The notes under the pieces were generated by a model. That model was not told the origin of the DNA. It was given only the letters and a program-made list of their open reading frames with translations, and did no database searches. A stretch of 64,000 bases of DNA from CAZSSM01 sp964609385 (lineage in GTDB: Bacteria; Planctomycetota; Planctomycetia; Isosphaerales; Isosphaeraceae): the NCBI GenBank assembly GCA_964609385.1, contig CAZSSM010000021.1, positions 1 through 64,000 of the forward strand, in the 5' to 3' direction. Every line of letters begins with the position of its first letter. Positions within the stretch are counted from its first letter, which is position 1. Below, one piece after another: positions 33,276 through 41,190 of this stretch. The position numbers and the translations under genes were made by a program.

Positions 33276-34430
33276 TCACTGGGGCAGGATGACCCGATAG
33301 ACATGCACTTCCCCGGGACCGACTTCCCCAATCAATTTCCCTCCGGAGAGCGTCAGACCCGACGGTCTCCCCGGGAATGCCGGATTGACGGCCGATCCTT
33401 CCGGGGCATCAGGCAACTCGATCGCGACCGGGACGGTCTCGTCTCGGCGAGTGCTGAGGACGGTGACGAGTAGCACGGCATCCTCGTGCCATAGAGCCGC
33501 GTGGATCCGGTTCCGATCCGTCACCAAGTCCGCCCGTCGGCCGTCGAGGAGTGTCGACTCGATCGCCTCGACTTCGCGTCGGAGTTTTCGAAGCTCGCGC
33601 CAGAGTTGTGGGTCGGTCTCCGGTAACACGCCGGACCCGTCGTAATAGGTGTAGGTCATCACGCCCCTGAAGCCGTGCATCAGGGCCGCGTAAAGCATGT
33701 TCCGGAGTTCCTCCGGGGTCGGCCGCCGCTGGCCTTCCCAAGAGAACGTCTGGAGGTTGGCGATCAGGCAGACGCCCGTGCCGGCCGCCTCCTCCTCCGC
33801 GTGCCGCATGTTCGAGACGTGTTCCTCGAGGGCCCGTTCGTCCCACGTCGGATCGTCCGGGCTGTTCCCGATCGGGTAGCTCTGCACGCCGAGCAGGTCG
33901 AGCGCCGTGGCGTAGTCACCCAATTCGAGGCTGGGGGCCCCGATCCCGGAGGCGTAGGTCAGGCCGTCCGGGTCGAGTTGCCGGAACTCATCGCGTCGTC
34001 GTCTCAGCTCGGCCGGCGTGATCTCCGGCTCGTCGGGCGGCCAATTGACGTCGTCGGCGATATCCCAGGCGATGATCGCTGGCGAGTCGCGGAATCGCCC
34101 CACGATCGAAGCCCGATCCTTCCAGTAGATCTCGCCGACCACCAACAATCCACGCCCGGCTGCATCCTCCATCATCCGATCTGCGATCGGGGTCGGATCA
34201 AGCGTGGGGTGGACAAGATTGAATCCGGCGTCTGCGATCACTCCGAGGTCGGCCGCCAGCCTCGGCCCCATGCGTCCGTCGACCCAGGAGACATGATAGA
34301 CGCCAAAAGGGATGACCGCCTCGCCATCAATCACGAGCGATCCGTCCTCACGGACCGACGAAGATCCAGGACCCGCGTCTGGGACGCCGGTCAATAAACA
34401 GAGGGCGATCGACCATCCTCTCACCATCAT
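33276..34430 (-). CDS. Cassette-borne secreted glycosidase-like protein
   Basis: Exported protein of 384 residues between attC-like sites A and B. The start at 34430 has GGAG seven bases upstream and lies 24 bases after site A; the leader is MMVRGWSIALCLLTGVPDAG. A TIM-barrel pattern like GH5/GH42-type enzymes is visible (VIPFGVYHVSWVDG, ADAGFNLVHPTLDP, PAIIAWDIADDVNWPPDEPE, GVQSYPIG, HGFRGVMTYTYYDGSG). A C-terminal beta domain follows (VLLVTVLSTRRDETVPVAIE). The usual catalytic Asn-Glu pair is not evident, so activity is uncertain. At 1.15 kb it is long for an integron cassette gene. Confidence 0.72.
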   Translation of the reverse strand: MMVRGWSIALCLLTGVPDAGPGSSSVREDGSLVIDGEAVIPFGVYHVSWVDGRMGPRLAADLGVIADAGFNLVHPTLDPTPIADRMMEDAAGRGLLVVGEIYWKDRASIVGRFRDSPAIIAWDIADDVNWPPDEPEITPAELRRRRDEFRQLDPDGLTYASGIGAPSLELGDYATALDLLGVQSYPIGNSPDDPTWDERALEEHVSNMRHAEEEAAGTGVCLIANLQTFSWEGQRRPTPEELRNMLYAALMHGFRGVMTYTYYDGSGVLPETDPQLWRELRKLRREVEAIESTLLDGRRADLVTDRNRIHAALWHEDAVLLVTVLSTRRDETVPVAIELPDAPEGSAVNPAFPGRPSGLTLSGGKLIGEVGPGEVHVYRVILPQ

Positions 34431-34453
34431 TATCGGCTCCACATGCGACTGCC

Positions 34454-34553
34454 GCCGAACGCCCAAGCTCAGCGGACTGGCCCGCCGAGAACGACCTCGA
34501 TGATACCAAAGATCGCCGCGGCGGCCGAGGTCCGCTGCAGCGCGTGGTTAGGC
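34454..34553 (-). repeat. attC-like integron site A
   Basis: A 100-base imperfect dyad. On the minus strand GCCTAAC (34553-34547) opens it and GTTCGGC (34460-34454) closes it. The inner arms CGCTGCAGCGGAC and GTCCGCTGAGC pair except for one extrahelical G. The central part is nearly the same as in site B. It begins 18 bases after the stop of rex. Confidence 0.85.
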
Positions 34554-34571
34554 GGCCTCGACACCCAACGT

Positions 34572-35342
34572 CTAAATGTCGTCGAGGTGCGGTCGACGGA
34601 TCTCGAGTCGGGTGTCGGTCGCGCCCCCGGTGTGCAGGACCTGGTAGGCCAAGTGTTCGAGCTGGACGCTGAGGTCGACCGAGATGATGCGGACCTCGCT
34701 CGGAACCTGAATCGTGGTCGGGGCGAAGTTGTAGATCCCCTGCACGCCGGCGCGAACCAACCGATCGGCGACGCCTTGGGCGACCGACCCGGGCACACAG
34801 AGCATGGCCATCCGGATCCGATGCCGACGGACCGTCTCGTCCAGCTCAGCGATCGGTTGGACCACCAAGTCCGCCCCGAGACCGATGGCGCGACCGATCT
34901 TCTCGGGCGCCTCGTCGAAGACCGCCACGATCCGAAACCCGTGCTCCTGAAACCCGTGGTATCCGATCAGGGCGCGACCCAGGTTTCCGAAGCCGATCAA
35001 GGCGATCGGCCAGATCCGGTTGACCCCGAGGATCTCGCGGAGCCGCGTGACCAACTCGGTGATCGGATAGCCGATCCCGGGCTGACCGAACTGGCCGAAA
35101 TACGCCAAGTCCTTGCGGACCTGCGCGTCGCGGATCCCCAAGGCCAGGCCCAGCCGACGGCTCGAGATCCGGGTGTCGCCCTGCTTCTGCCATGTCTCCA
35201 ATTGGCGGAGATAGAGCCCCATCCGCCCGATGACGGCCTGAGGCGCCAGGCGCTCCGAGCCTCCCTGAGGCCCCGAACTCGGATGGGTCGACACGCTTCG
35301 GCCTCCCTGTTGGGGCAGTCCCGAGGTTCCGAACGGCCCCAA
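34572..35342 (-). CDS. rex: Redox-sensing transcriptional repressor Rex
   Basis: NADH/NAD+-responsive repressor of respiratory and fermentative genes, 256 residues. The N-terminal winged helix contains RRLGLALGIRDAQVRKDLAYFGQFGQPGIGY, an excellent Rex signature in pieces: QVRKDL and GxxGxGY. The Rossmann fold has ALIGFGNLGRALIGY and the AMLCVPGSVAQGVADRL and GIYNFAPTTI segments. It is longer than typical Rex (about 210) because of a 40-residue Gly/Ser-rich N-terminal extension. It has its own sigma-70-like promoter and ends 18 bases before attC-like site A, so it occupies the position of a cassette gene although Rex is normally a core regulator. Confidence 0.93.
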   Translation of the reverse strand: MGPFGTSGLPQQGGRSVSTHPSSGPQGGSERLAPQAVIGRMGLYLRQLETWQKQGDTRISSRRLGLALGIRDAQVRKDLAYFGQFGQPGIGYPITELVTRLREILGVNRIWPIALIGFGNLGRALIGYHGFQEHGFRIVAVFDEAPEKIGRAIGLGADLVVQPIAELDETVRRHRIRMAMLCVPGSVAQGVADRLVRAGVQGIYNFAPTTIQVPSEVRIISVDLSVQLEHLAYQVLHTGGATDTRLEIRRPHLDDI

Positions 35343-35368
35343 ACATCACGCATCGGCGGACTCGGACC

Positions 35369-35397
35369 ATTGTCCAACCCAGGCTGATCACGGTCAA
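35369..35397 (-). promoter_or_regulatory. Candidate rex promoter
   Basis: On the minus strand TTGACC (35397-35392) and GACAAT (35374-35369) are separated by 17 bases, about 27 bases before the chosen rex ATG. The match is by eye. No Rex-type TTGTGA/TCACAA operator was recognised here. Confidence 0.45.
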
Positions 35398-35714
35398 TGG
35401 GCGCTGTCGAGGCCGAACACCCCTGTTGGCGAGCCCACACGCCATCGTCGAGCCCGGTTGACAGCTTTCCGGGATCACCATAGTCTCCCGACGCACGTCG
35501 CGGTCCCCGTTCCCCTCCCTTCCCTTTGGGATCCGGATCGGCCTCAGACCCGCTTCGGTGTCGACTCGGTTCGACGTGATGCGGGGTCTGGCCTGGAGAC
35601 GGGGCGGTTTCTCCGGGAACCGGATGGGATTCGGCACGCGATCGTGGATCCGCTCGGTCCGCCCCACGGATGGGGCCAGCCCCGACGGATCGCCCCCCAC
35701 CGTTGAGGAGCGTC
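35398..35714. other. Divergent control region, no gene
   Basis: This spacer lies between rex and the ten-gene glycan operon and must contain the operon promoter. No attC, RNA or coding motif is visible. Confidence 0.5.
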
Positions 35715-36959
35715 ATGGAAGATCGTCCCGCCTCGGCGTTGCGTCCGACGTCGACGACCCCGTCGCTCTCGGTCGTCATCCCGGTCCTCAACGGCGGCGC
35801 GATGCTGGAGCGCTGCCTCCGAAAGGTCCGGAGTTCGACCGTCCGCGGCTTCGAGCTGATCGTCGTCGACGACGGGTCGACCGATGATTCGGCCTCGATC
35901 GCCCAAGCCTTCGGCGCCACCCTGCTGACGCATCGCGAGCCCCGAGGTCCGGCCGCCGCCCGCAACGCCGGCGCGCGGATCGCCCGTGGCGAGATCGTCT
36001 TCTTCCTCGACGCCGACATCCTCATCGAACACCACGCCCTGGAACGCGCCCTCGATCGGTTCGCTCGACACCCCGATCTGATGGGCCTCTTCGGCTCCTA
36101 TGACGATCGGCCCAGCCAGCCCGATCCGGTCAGCCAGTTCCGCAACCTGCTCCATCACTTCGTCCACCAGCAGGGTCGCTTCGACGGCGAGGTTCGCTCG
36201 GCGCGCACCTTCTGGACCGGCCTGGGCGCCTATCGACGCCACGCCTTCATGAACCTCGGCGGGTTCGACCCGGAACTCTACCGGCGACCGGCCATCGAGG
36301 ATATCGAGTTCGGCTATCGCGCGACTGCCTCGGGCCATCGGATCGAGCTGATCCGTAATCTCCAAGGGACACATATGAAGAGTTGGTCGCTCTACGGCAT
36401 GGTCCGGACCGACCTGCTCTGCCGAGGCGTCCCGTGGATGCTCCTCCAGTGGCGTCGCGGGGTTCACGAGAACGATCTGAACGTCCGGCCCACCCAAAAA
36501 CTAAGCGTCGCCTTGACGGCCTTGGCCTTGCTCACGGCGGCGGTTAGCCCGATCTGGCCGATCCTCGGATTGGTCCCGCCGTTCTCAGCCCTGGGGATCG
36601 TCTGTCTCAACGCGCCGCTCTATCGGTTCTTCGCGGCTCGTCGCGGGCTCGGCTTCGCGATCACCGCCCTCCCATTGCACGTGCTCTACTACCTGACCTG
36701 CGGGGTCTCGGTGATCCTGGCCTCGGCGATCCACCACGCCCAGCGTCTGGAAGTGCTGGGTGTCCGGGCGCCGGGTCCGATCGGCCGCTCGGCACTGGGT
36801 GGGCAGCTTCGTGCCGACCCCGGCGGCTCGTCGATCGCGGCGGGCCACCTCAAGCCTCAAGCCGAAGCCGAGACCGTCGGAGCCGACCGCCCCGAGTCCG
36901 AAGCATCCCAAGTCCGAACCCGCTCCACGACCTCCAACACAACTGAGTCGCCCCGATGA
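35715..36959 (+). CDS. Family 2 glycosyltransferase, membrane-anchored
   Basis: First gene of the glycan operon, 414 residues. GAGGAGC precedes the ATG. The GT-A domain reads LSVVIPVLNGGAMLERCL, FELIVVDDGSTDDS, AAARNAGARIARGEIVFFLDADI (the DxD metal site) and GGFDPELYRRPAIEDIEFGYR (ED acceptor site). Two or three membrane segments follow (VALTALALLTAAVSPIWPI, then ITALPLHVLYYLTCGVSV), so the enzyme faces the cytoplasm and transfers sugar to a lipid-linked acceptor. The C-terminal 60 residues are low-complexity. Its stop overlaps the DUF362 start by four bases. Confidence 0.92.
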   Translation: MEDRPASALRPTSTTPSLSVVIPVLNGGAMLERCLRKVRSSTVRGFELIVVDDGSTDDSASIAQAFGATLLTHREPRGPAAARNAGARIARGEIVFFLDADILIEHHALERALDRFARHPDLMGLFGSYDDRPSQPDPVSQFRNLLHHFVHQQGRFDGEVRSARTFWTGLGAYRRHAFMNLGGFDPELYRRPAIEDIEFGYRATASGHRIELIRNLQGTHMKSWSLYGMVRTDLLCRGVPWMLLQWRRGVHENDLNVRPTQKLSVALTALALLTAAVSPIWPILGLVPPFSALGIVCLNAPLYRFFAARRGLGFAITALPLHVLYYLTCGVSVILASAIHHAQRLEVLGVRAPGPIGRSALGGQLRADPGGSSIAAGHLKPQAEAETVGADRPESEASQVRTRSTTSNTTESPR

Positions 36960-38134
36960 CGCAACACCCCTTTGTGGCCATCGCCCGCGCCCCGCGTCGT
37001 CGCGACGCGGTCGCCTCGGCCCTGGCCGAGATTCGGACAGCCATCGCCGAACGCCTCGAACCCGCGCATGCGGTAGTCATCAAGCCGAATCTGGTCAGCC
37101 ACCGCGACCAAGCCCCCTCGACCCACGCCGACGCCTTTGGCCCGGTCCTCGATCACGTCCTGGCCGCCGGATGCGCTCGGGTCGTCGTCGCCGAGGGGGC
37201 CACCGATGCCCGTGCTGGGTTTCGACGGATGGGCCTGGTCGGCGAGGCCTGGAACCGCCCGGTCCACTTCTTCGATATCAACCGGGAAGAGAACGCCTGG
37301 GAGCCGCTGACCCTACGTGGGGTCGACGGGCAATCCCGGTCGGCCCGGCTCTCCAGGACGATCGTCGGCTCGGACTGTCGGATCAGCCTGGCGGTCGCCA
37401 AGACCCACATGACCGCCGGCGTGACCCTGTCGATCAAAAATATGCTCTCGAGCATCCATCCCGAGGATCGGATCCGGATGCACGGCTACGACGGGGCTTC
37501 AGGCTTTGCGGGGTGGCGTGCCGGGCTGGTCGCCCTGCTCAAGCAGGATCACCTGGTCGCCAAAGCGGCCAATCGGTTGCTGGGTCATCTCCGACGCGCT
37601 CGGTTCGCCTGGCGGGGGATCGACCGGCCGACGGGTTGGTCGAAGCTGGCCCCCAATGACCTGGCCTTCCTCCGCTCGATCTACGTGATGCAGCACAACT
37701 TAGTCGCCCTAGCCCGACGCACCGCGCCTCAGATCAGCGTCGTCGACGCCTTCGACGCGATGCACCGTGAAGGACCGCGCCACGGCACGCCGATCCGGAT
37801 CGGCACGGTCATCGCCGGAACCGATCCAGTCGCCGTCGACGCGATCGCCACCGCCGTCATGGGCCTCGATCCCAAGGCTGTTGGCTATCTGCAACTGGCC
37901 GAGCGGGCCGGACTCGGCACCGCCGACCTCGATCGGATCACGATTCTCGGTGATCGCCTCGACGAGGTTCGCGTCGGCTGCGTGCCCCACTCCAACGACC
38001 CGTTGCATCGGATCTGGAATCGGCTCCCCGCGCTCGATCCCCGACACGCCGACTCCCCAAGCCCGCTCTATCGGCCGCATGTCCGTCCCGTTCAGCCCCT
38101 CCGAGACGCCCTTCATCATGAAGAATCGTTCTGA
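36956..38134 (+). CDS. DUF362 protein
   Basis: Member of the DUF362 family, 392 residues: VVIKPNLVSHRDQ, VVVAEGATDA, LAVAKTHMTAGVTLSIKNML, IAGTDPVAVDAIATAVMGLDP. Many DUF362 proteins carry a ferredoxin-like CxxCxxC segment; none is present here. Function is not established; the family has been linked to redox or cofactor biology. Its position as second gene of the operon, coupled at both ends (ATGA overlap with the GT2 and 17-base overlap with the next gene), indicates a role in the same glycan process. Confidence 0.85.
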   Translation: MTQHPFVAIARAPRRRDAVASALAEIRTAIAERLEPAHAVVIKPNLVSHRDQAPSTHADAFGPVLDHVLAAGCARVVVAEGATDARAGFRRMGLVGEAWNRPVHFFDINREENAWEPLTLRGVDGQSRSARLSRTIVGSDCRISLAVAKTHMTAGVTLSIKNMLSSIHPEDRIRMHGYDGASGFAGWRAGLVALLKQDHLVAKAANRLLGHLRRARFAWRGIDRPTGWSKLAPNDLAFLRSIYVMQHNLVALARRTAPQISVVDAFDAMHREGPRHGTPIRIGTVIAGTDPVAVDAIATAVMGLDPKAVGYLQLAERAGLGTADLDRITILGDRLDEVRVGCVPHSNDPLHRIWNRLPALDPRHADSPSPLYRPHVRPVQPLRDALHHEESF

Positions 38135-39245
38135 GCATGAAACTGCACGTGTCGAGAACGCCAATCTCAGCGTTGTGGTTGCCTTGACCGAGCCTCGGAC
38201 CCTGCCTCACGTGACCGCATTCGTCGAGCAGGCGCGCGACCAAGGGGCCGACCTGATTGTCGTCGACGGGGTCGGCCTGGCCGAGCCGGAGCGGCTCGGG
38301 TTCCTCGGTCAGAGCCTCGACGTCCCGATCACCTGGCTCTCAGCCTCGAACAACACCCTCGTCCCGGAACTCTGGGCGCTCGGCGTGGCCGCTTCGGATT
38401 CGCGTTACGTGGCTTTGACGACCTCCGAGTTGGTCCCCGGCCCGAACTGGCTAGCGGCCCTGATCGGCCGGGCGCGCGGTAGCAAAGCGGCGGTCGTCGG
38501 TGGGCCGATCGCCCTCGATCCTCGAGGGTGTCCCGAGGCTCTGGCCGTCTACCTGCTCCGCTACACCAACTATCATCCGGCCTGGATCGGCTTGGCCTCG
38601 CTACCGCCGGGCGACAACGCGCTCTACGACCGTCGGAGCCTGGACCGCGTCTCGCCCGACGGAGCGCTCTGGGCTGACGGCTTCTGGGAGCACCCGATCG
38701 ATCGTGCCCTCTCGGGTCGTGGCGAGCGGTTCTGCCTGGTCCCGGAGGCGGTCTTGAGCCTGGCCGGCCCGTTTGCCAAGCGGCGTTGGCTGGGCCATCG
38801 GGCGAGTCACGCCGCGCGTTTCGCACGCGACCGCGCCTCGTTCTACAGTCCGACCCGTCGACAGCTCCGGATCCTGGCCGCACCAGCGATATTCGTGACG
38901 TTGTTGGTCCGCTCGCTCCGAGGCGGGCTCCGCTGCCGACTCAACCTATCCCGACTCGTTCGGGTCGCCCCGTTCTGGATCGCCGGCCTGGCCGCCTGGA
39001 CCTTCGGCGAGGCCTGGGGCACCTGGCGCTCGCTCCGCGATCCCGAAGCGGACGGGCCTTCAACGATCCACCAGGGCAAGCGCGTCACACCCGTGGCCCG
39101 CTGGTCCCATCCCGAACCGATTCCCGGCCCGCACCACCTGGAGTCAACCCCTGAGGCTTCGGCCGATCCGACGATCACTCCAACGGTTCCGGCCACCCCT
39201 CAAAGCGACGGATTGCAGAAGTCTTGGGAGGAGTCCGCATCGTGA
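38118..39245 (+). CDS. Glycosyltransferase 2-like protein with altered DxD
   Basis: Protein of 375 residues from the ATG at 38118, inside the end of the DUF362 gene. The fold resembles GT2 enzymes (LSVVVALTEPRTLPHVTAF, ADLIVVDGVGL, LGVAASDSRYVALTTSELVP) but the DxD position reads TSE, and the acceptor region LYDRRSLDRVSPDGALWADGFWE is shortened. Two weakly hydrophobic segments follow (ILAAPAIFVTLLVRSL, VAPFWIAGLAAWTFG). It may be a catalytically changed partner of the first transferase. The last 60 residues are Pro/Thr-rich. It overlaps the next gene by four bases. Confidence 0.78.
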   Translation: MKNRSEHETARVENANLSVVVALTEPRTLPHVTAFVEQARDQGADLIVVDGVGLAEPERLGFLGQSLDVPITWLSASNNTLVPELWALGVAASDSRYVALTTSELVPGPNWLAALIGRARGSKAAVVGGPIALDPRGCPEALAVYLLRYTNYHPAWIGLASLPPGDNALYDRRSLDRVSPDGALWADGFWEHPIDRALSGRGERFCLVPEAVLSLAGPFAKRRWLGHRASHAARFARDRASFYSPTRRQLRILAAPAIFVTLLVRSLRGGLRCRLNLSRLVRVAPFWIAGLAAWTFGEAWGTWRSLRDPEADGPSTIHQGKRVTPVARWSHPEPIPGPHHLESTPEASADPTITPTVPATPQSDGLQKSWEESAS

Positions 39246-40360
39246 GCCGAGTCAGCCGTCAGCCTCGCCATGTCCTTGTCGTCGGTGCGGGCTATTGGGG
39301 ATCGCATCGGGCGGCTGCCGTCGTCCGGAGCCGCTCAGCGCGGCTCTTAGGGGTCGTTGATCCCGATTTGTCCCGCGCCGAAGAGCTGGCCGACTGGTTC
39401 GGCGTGCCGGCCCACGCCGACTTGGAAGAGGCCATGCACCGGACCGACGGGCTGGACGGTGTGATCATCGCCACGCCCCATGACCTGCACGCTGATCAGG
39501 TCCGCTGTGCGTTGGAGTCGGGCCACCACGTCCTCTCCGAGAAGCCGTTGGCCCTCGACCCAGAAGAGGCTCAAGACCTGGCACGGCTGGCCGACTCGCG
39601 ACAGGTTGCTCTCGCCACCGGCTTGAACCATCGCTTCTACGAGCCGATCGCCGACCTGCTCGGCCACGTCGAGCGCGGTGAGCTGGGGCGGGTCCGCTCA
39701 GTCGTGTTGACGATCGGCCATTGTGACTGGGACGCCTTCCTTAACGGCTGGCGCGCCACGCCGCATCGAGCTGGCGGCGGCACGTTGGCCGACAACGGCC
39801 CGCACGGCCTTGACCTGATCCGCCAGTGCCTGACCGAGGTCGTCGCCGTCCAGGCGTCCGGCTCGCGCGACTACGACGACCCGAATGGGGGCGAGTCAGA
39901 GGCGGCGGCCTTGCTGATCGGCCGCGATGGCGGGATCGGCGTTCTGCAATCGAGCTGGAACCGACGCCAAGGCTATCTCGACCTGGAGGTTCGCGGCACC
40001 CGTGGTCAGTTGCGGGCCGGGTTGACCCCTTGGAGCCTCGACGGCTCGATCGATGGGGGCCGACCTATCCATCGTCGCTACCTGACAGCTCGGCTGGGCG
40101 ATCGGCTCGATCAGATGCTCCACGGTTGTGGGTCGACCTTGGTCCGAGAGATCGAATCCTGGTGCCGACCCTATCGCGCAAACGATCCAAGGCGCCACGC
40201 CAACGGTTGGGACGGTGCGCGGGTCACCGAACTGCTCGCCGCCTGCTACGAGGCGATGCGGACCGGGCGTACGGTCGATGTCGAGCCCTTACCGACCCGT
40301 GCGCCCAGCCAACCGATCAGCCAGTTCGTCCTCTCCGGCGAGCACGAGTTGGATTCCTGA
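39242..40360 (+). CDS. Gfo/Idh/MocA-family sugar dehydrogenase
   Basis: Cytoplasmic NAD(P)-dependent oxidoreductase of 372 residues, start GTG at 39242 with GGGAGGA upstream and a GTGA overlap with the previous stop. The nucleotide fold is VLVVGAGYWGSHRAAAV and the active-site lysine motif is HVLSEKPLALDP; GGGTLADNGPHGLDLI carries the usual catalytic histidine region. In glycan clusters such enzymes oxidise UDP-sugars, for example toward amino-sugar uronic acids. No aminotransferase or acetyltransferase is present in this operon, so the actual reaction is unknown. Confidence 0.88.
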   Translation: MSRVSRQPRHVLVVGAGYWGSHRAAAVVRSRSARLLGVVDPDLSRAEELADWFGVPAHADLEEAMHRTDGLDGVIIATPHDLHADQVRCALESGHHVLSEKPLALDPEEAQDLARLADSRQVALATGLNHRFYEPIADLLGHVERGELGRVRSVVLTIGHCDWDAFLNGWRATPHRAGGGTLADNGPHGLDLIRQCLTEVVAVQASGSRDYDDPNGGESEAAALLIGRDGGIGVLQSSWNRRQGYLDLEVRGTRGQLRAGLTPWSLDGSIDGGRPIHRRYLTARLGDRLDQMLHGCGSTLVREIESWCRPYRANDPRRHANGWDGARVTELLAACYEAMRTGRTVDVEPLPTRAPSQPISQFVLSGEHELDS

Positions 40361-41190
40361 TGTCCCGACCCACCGACGACCTCGGCGCCCTGCCGATCCT
40401 GACCTACCACGCGATCGCCGATCGGGTCTCGCCGACCTCGACGACCGTCGACCGGTTTCGCACGACCATGGAACGGCTCCGCGACCACGGCTGGTCGTGC
40501 CTCGGCCTCGATGACTGGATCGAGCGCGAACGGCCCCCCGTCTCACGATCGTTCGCGTTGACGTTCGACGACGGCCTCCGCTCGATCCTCCGGATCGTCG
40601 ACGTCCTGACCGACCTTCAGCTCCCCGCGACCCTGTTCGTCATCACCGGCCACGCTGACCTTGCTGACCGACAACATGATGAGTCGATATCGGACCGTTC
40701 CACTCACAAGGACTATTTGAGTTGGTCGGAGTTGCGCGACCTGGTCGATTCGGGAATCGGGATGACGATCGGCTCGCATACGGTGACTCATCCGGATCTT
40801 CGTACGCTGACGATTCGACGAGTCCAGTTCGAGCTGTCGGACTCGCGCGCTCGGATCGAGGATCGCCTGGAAGCACCTTGCCCCTTCGTGGCTTATCCGT
40901 TCGGGAGCGTCGACGACCGGGTCGTCGAGGCATCGCGGGCGGTCTATCGGGCGGGTTTCGGGACCAGGCTTGGACTGGCCGATGGGTCGGAGGACCCCCA
41001 TCGGCTCTCTCGGTTCGAGAGCTATTACCTCAACGACGATGCGGTCCTGGATCGGTTCTGCCGAGTCCATCTGGAGCCTTGGATGACGGCGCGCCGGGGT
41101 CTCCGGACGATCCGCGACTCCGCCACGAGGGCCGTCTACGCGCTCCGAACGAGGAGGACCGACTGTGCCGCCGATCAGCCCGCCGCATAG
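40360..41190 (+). CDS. Polysaccharide deacetylase
   Basis: NodB-type carbohydrate esterase of 276 residues, start ATG 40360 in a TGATG overlap. Motif 1 is ALTFDDGLRSI (metal-binding Asp), motif 2 is MTIGSHTVTHPDL with both histidines of the SHxxxH pattern, and motif 3 includes FVAYPFGSVDD. It probably removes N-acetyl groups from the glycan or its lipid-linked precursor. No signal peptide is seen (MSRPTDDLGALPILTYHAI), so it acts inside or at the inner face. The C-terminal 60 residues are basic. Its end overlaps the next start by 26 bases. Confidence 0.9.
   Translation: MSRPTDDLGALPILTYHAIADRVSPTSTTVDRFRTTMERLRDHGWSCLGLDDWIERERPPVSRSFALTFDDGLRSILRIVDVLTDLQLPATLFVITGHADLADRQHDESISDRSTHKDYLSWSELRDLVDSGIGMTIGSHTVTHPDLRTLTIRRVQFELSDSRARIEDRLEAPCPFVAYPFGSVDDRVVEASRAVYRAGFGTRLGLADGSEDPHRLSRFESYYLNDDAVLDRFCRVHLEPWMTARRGLRTIRDSATRAVYALRTRRTDCAADQPAA

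Noticed and set aside
36956..38134. Iron-sulfur role for the DUF362 protein
   Set aside because: No CxxCxxC cluster is present; the few cysteines are scattered.
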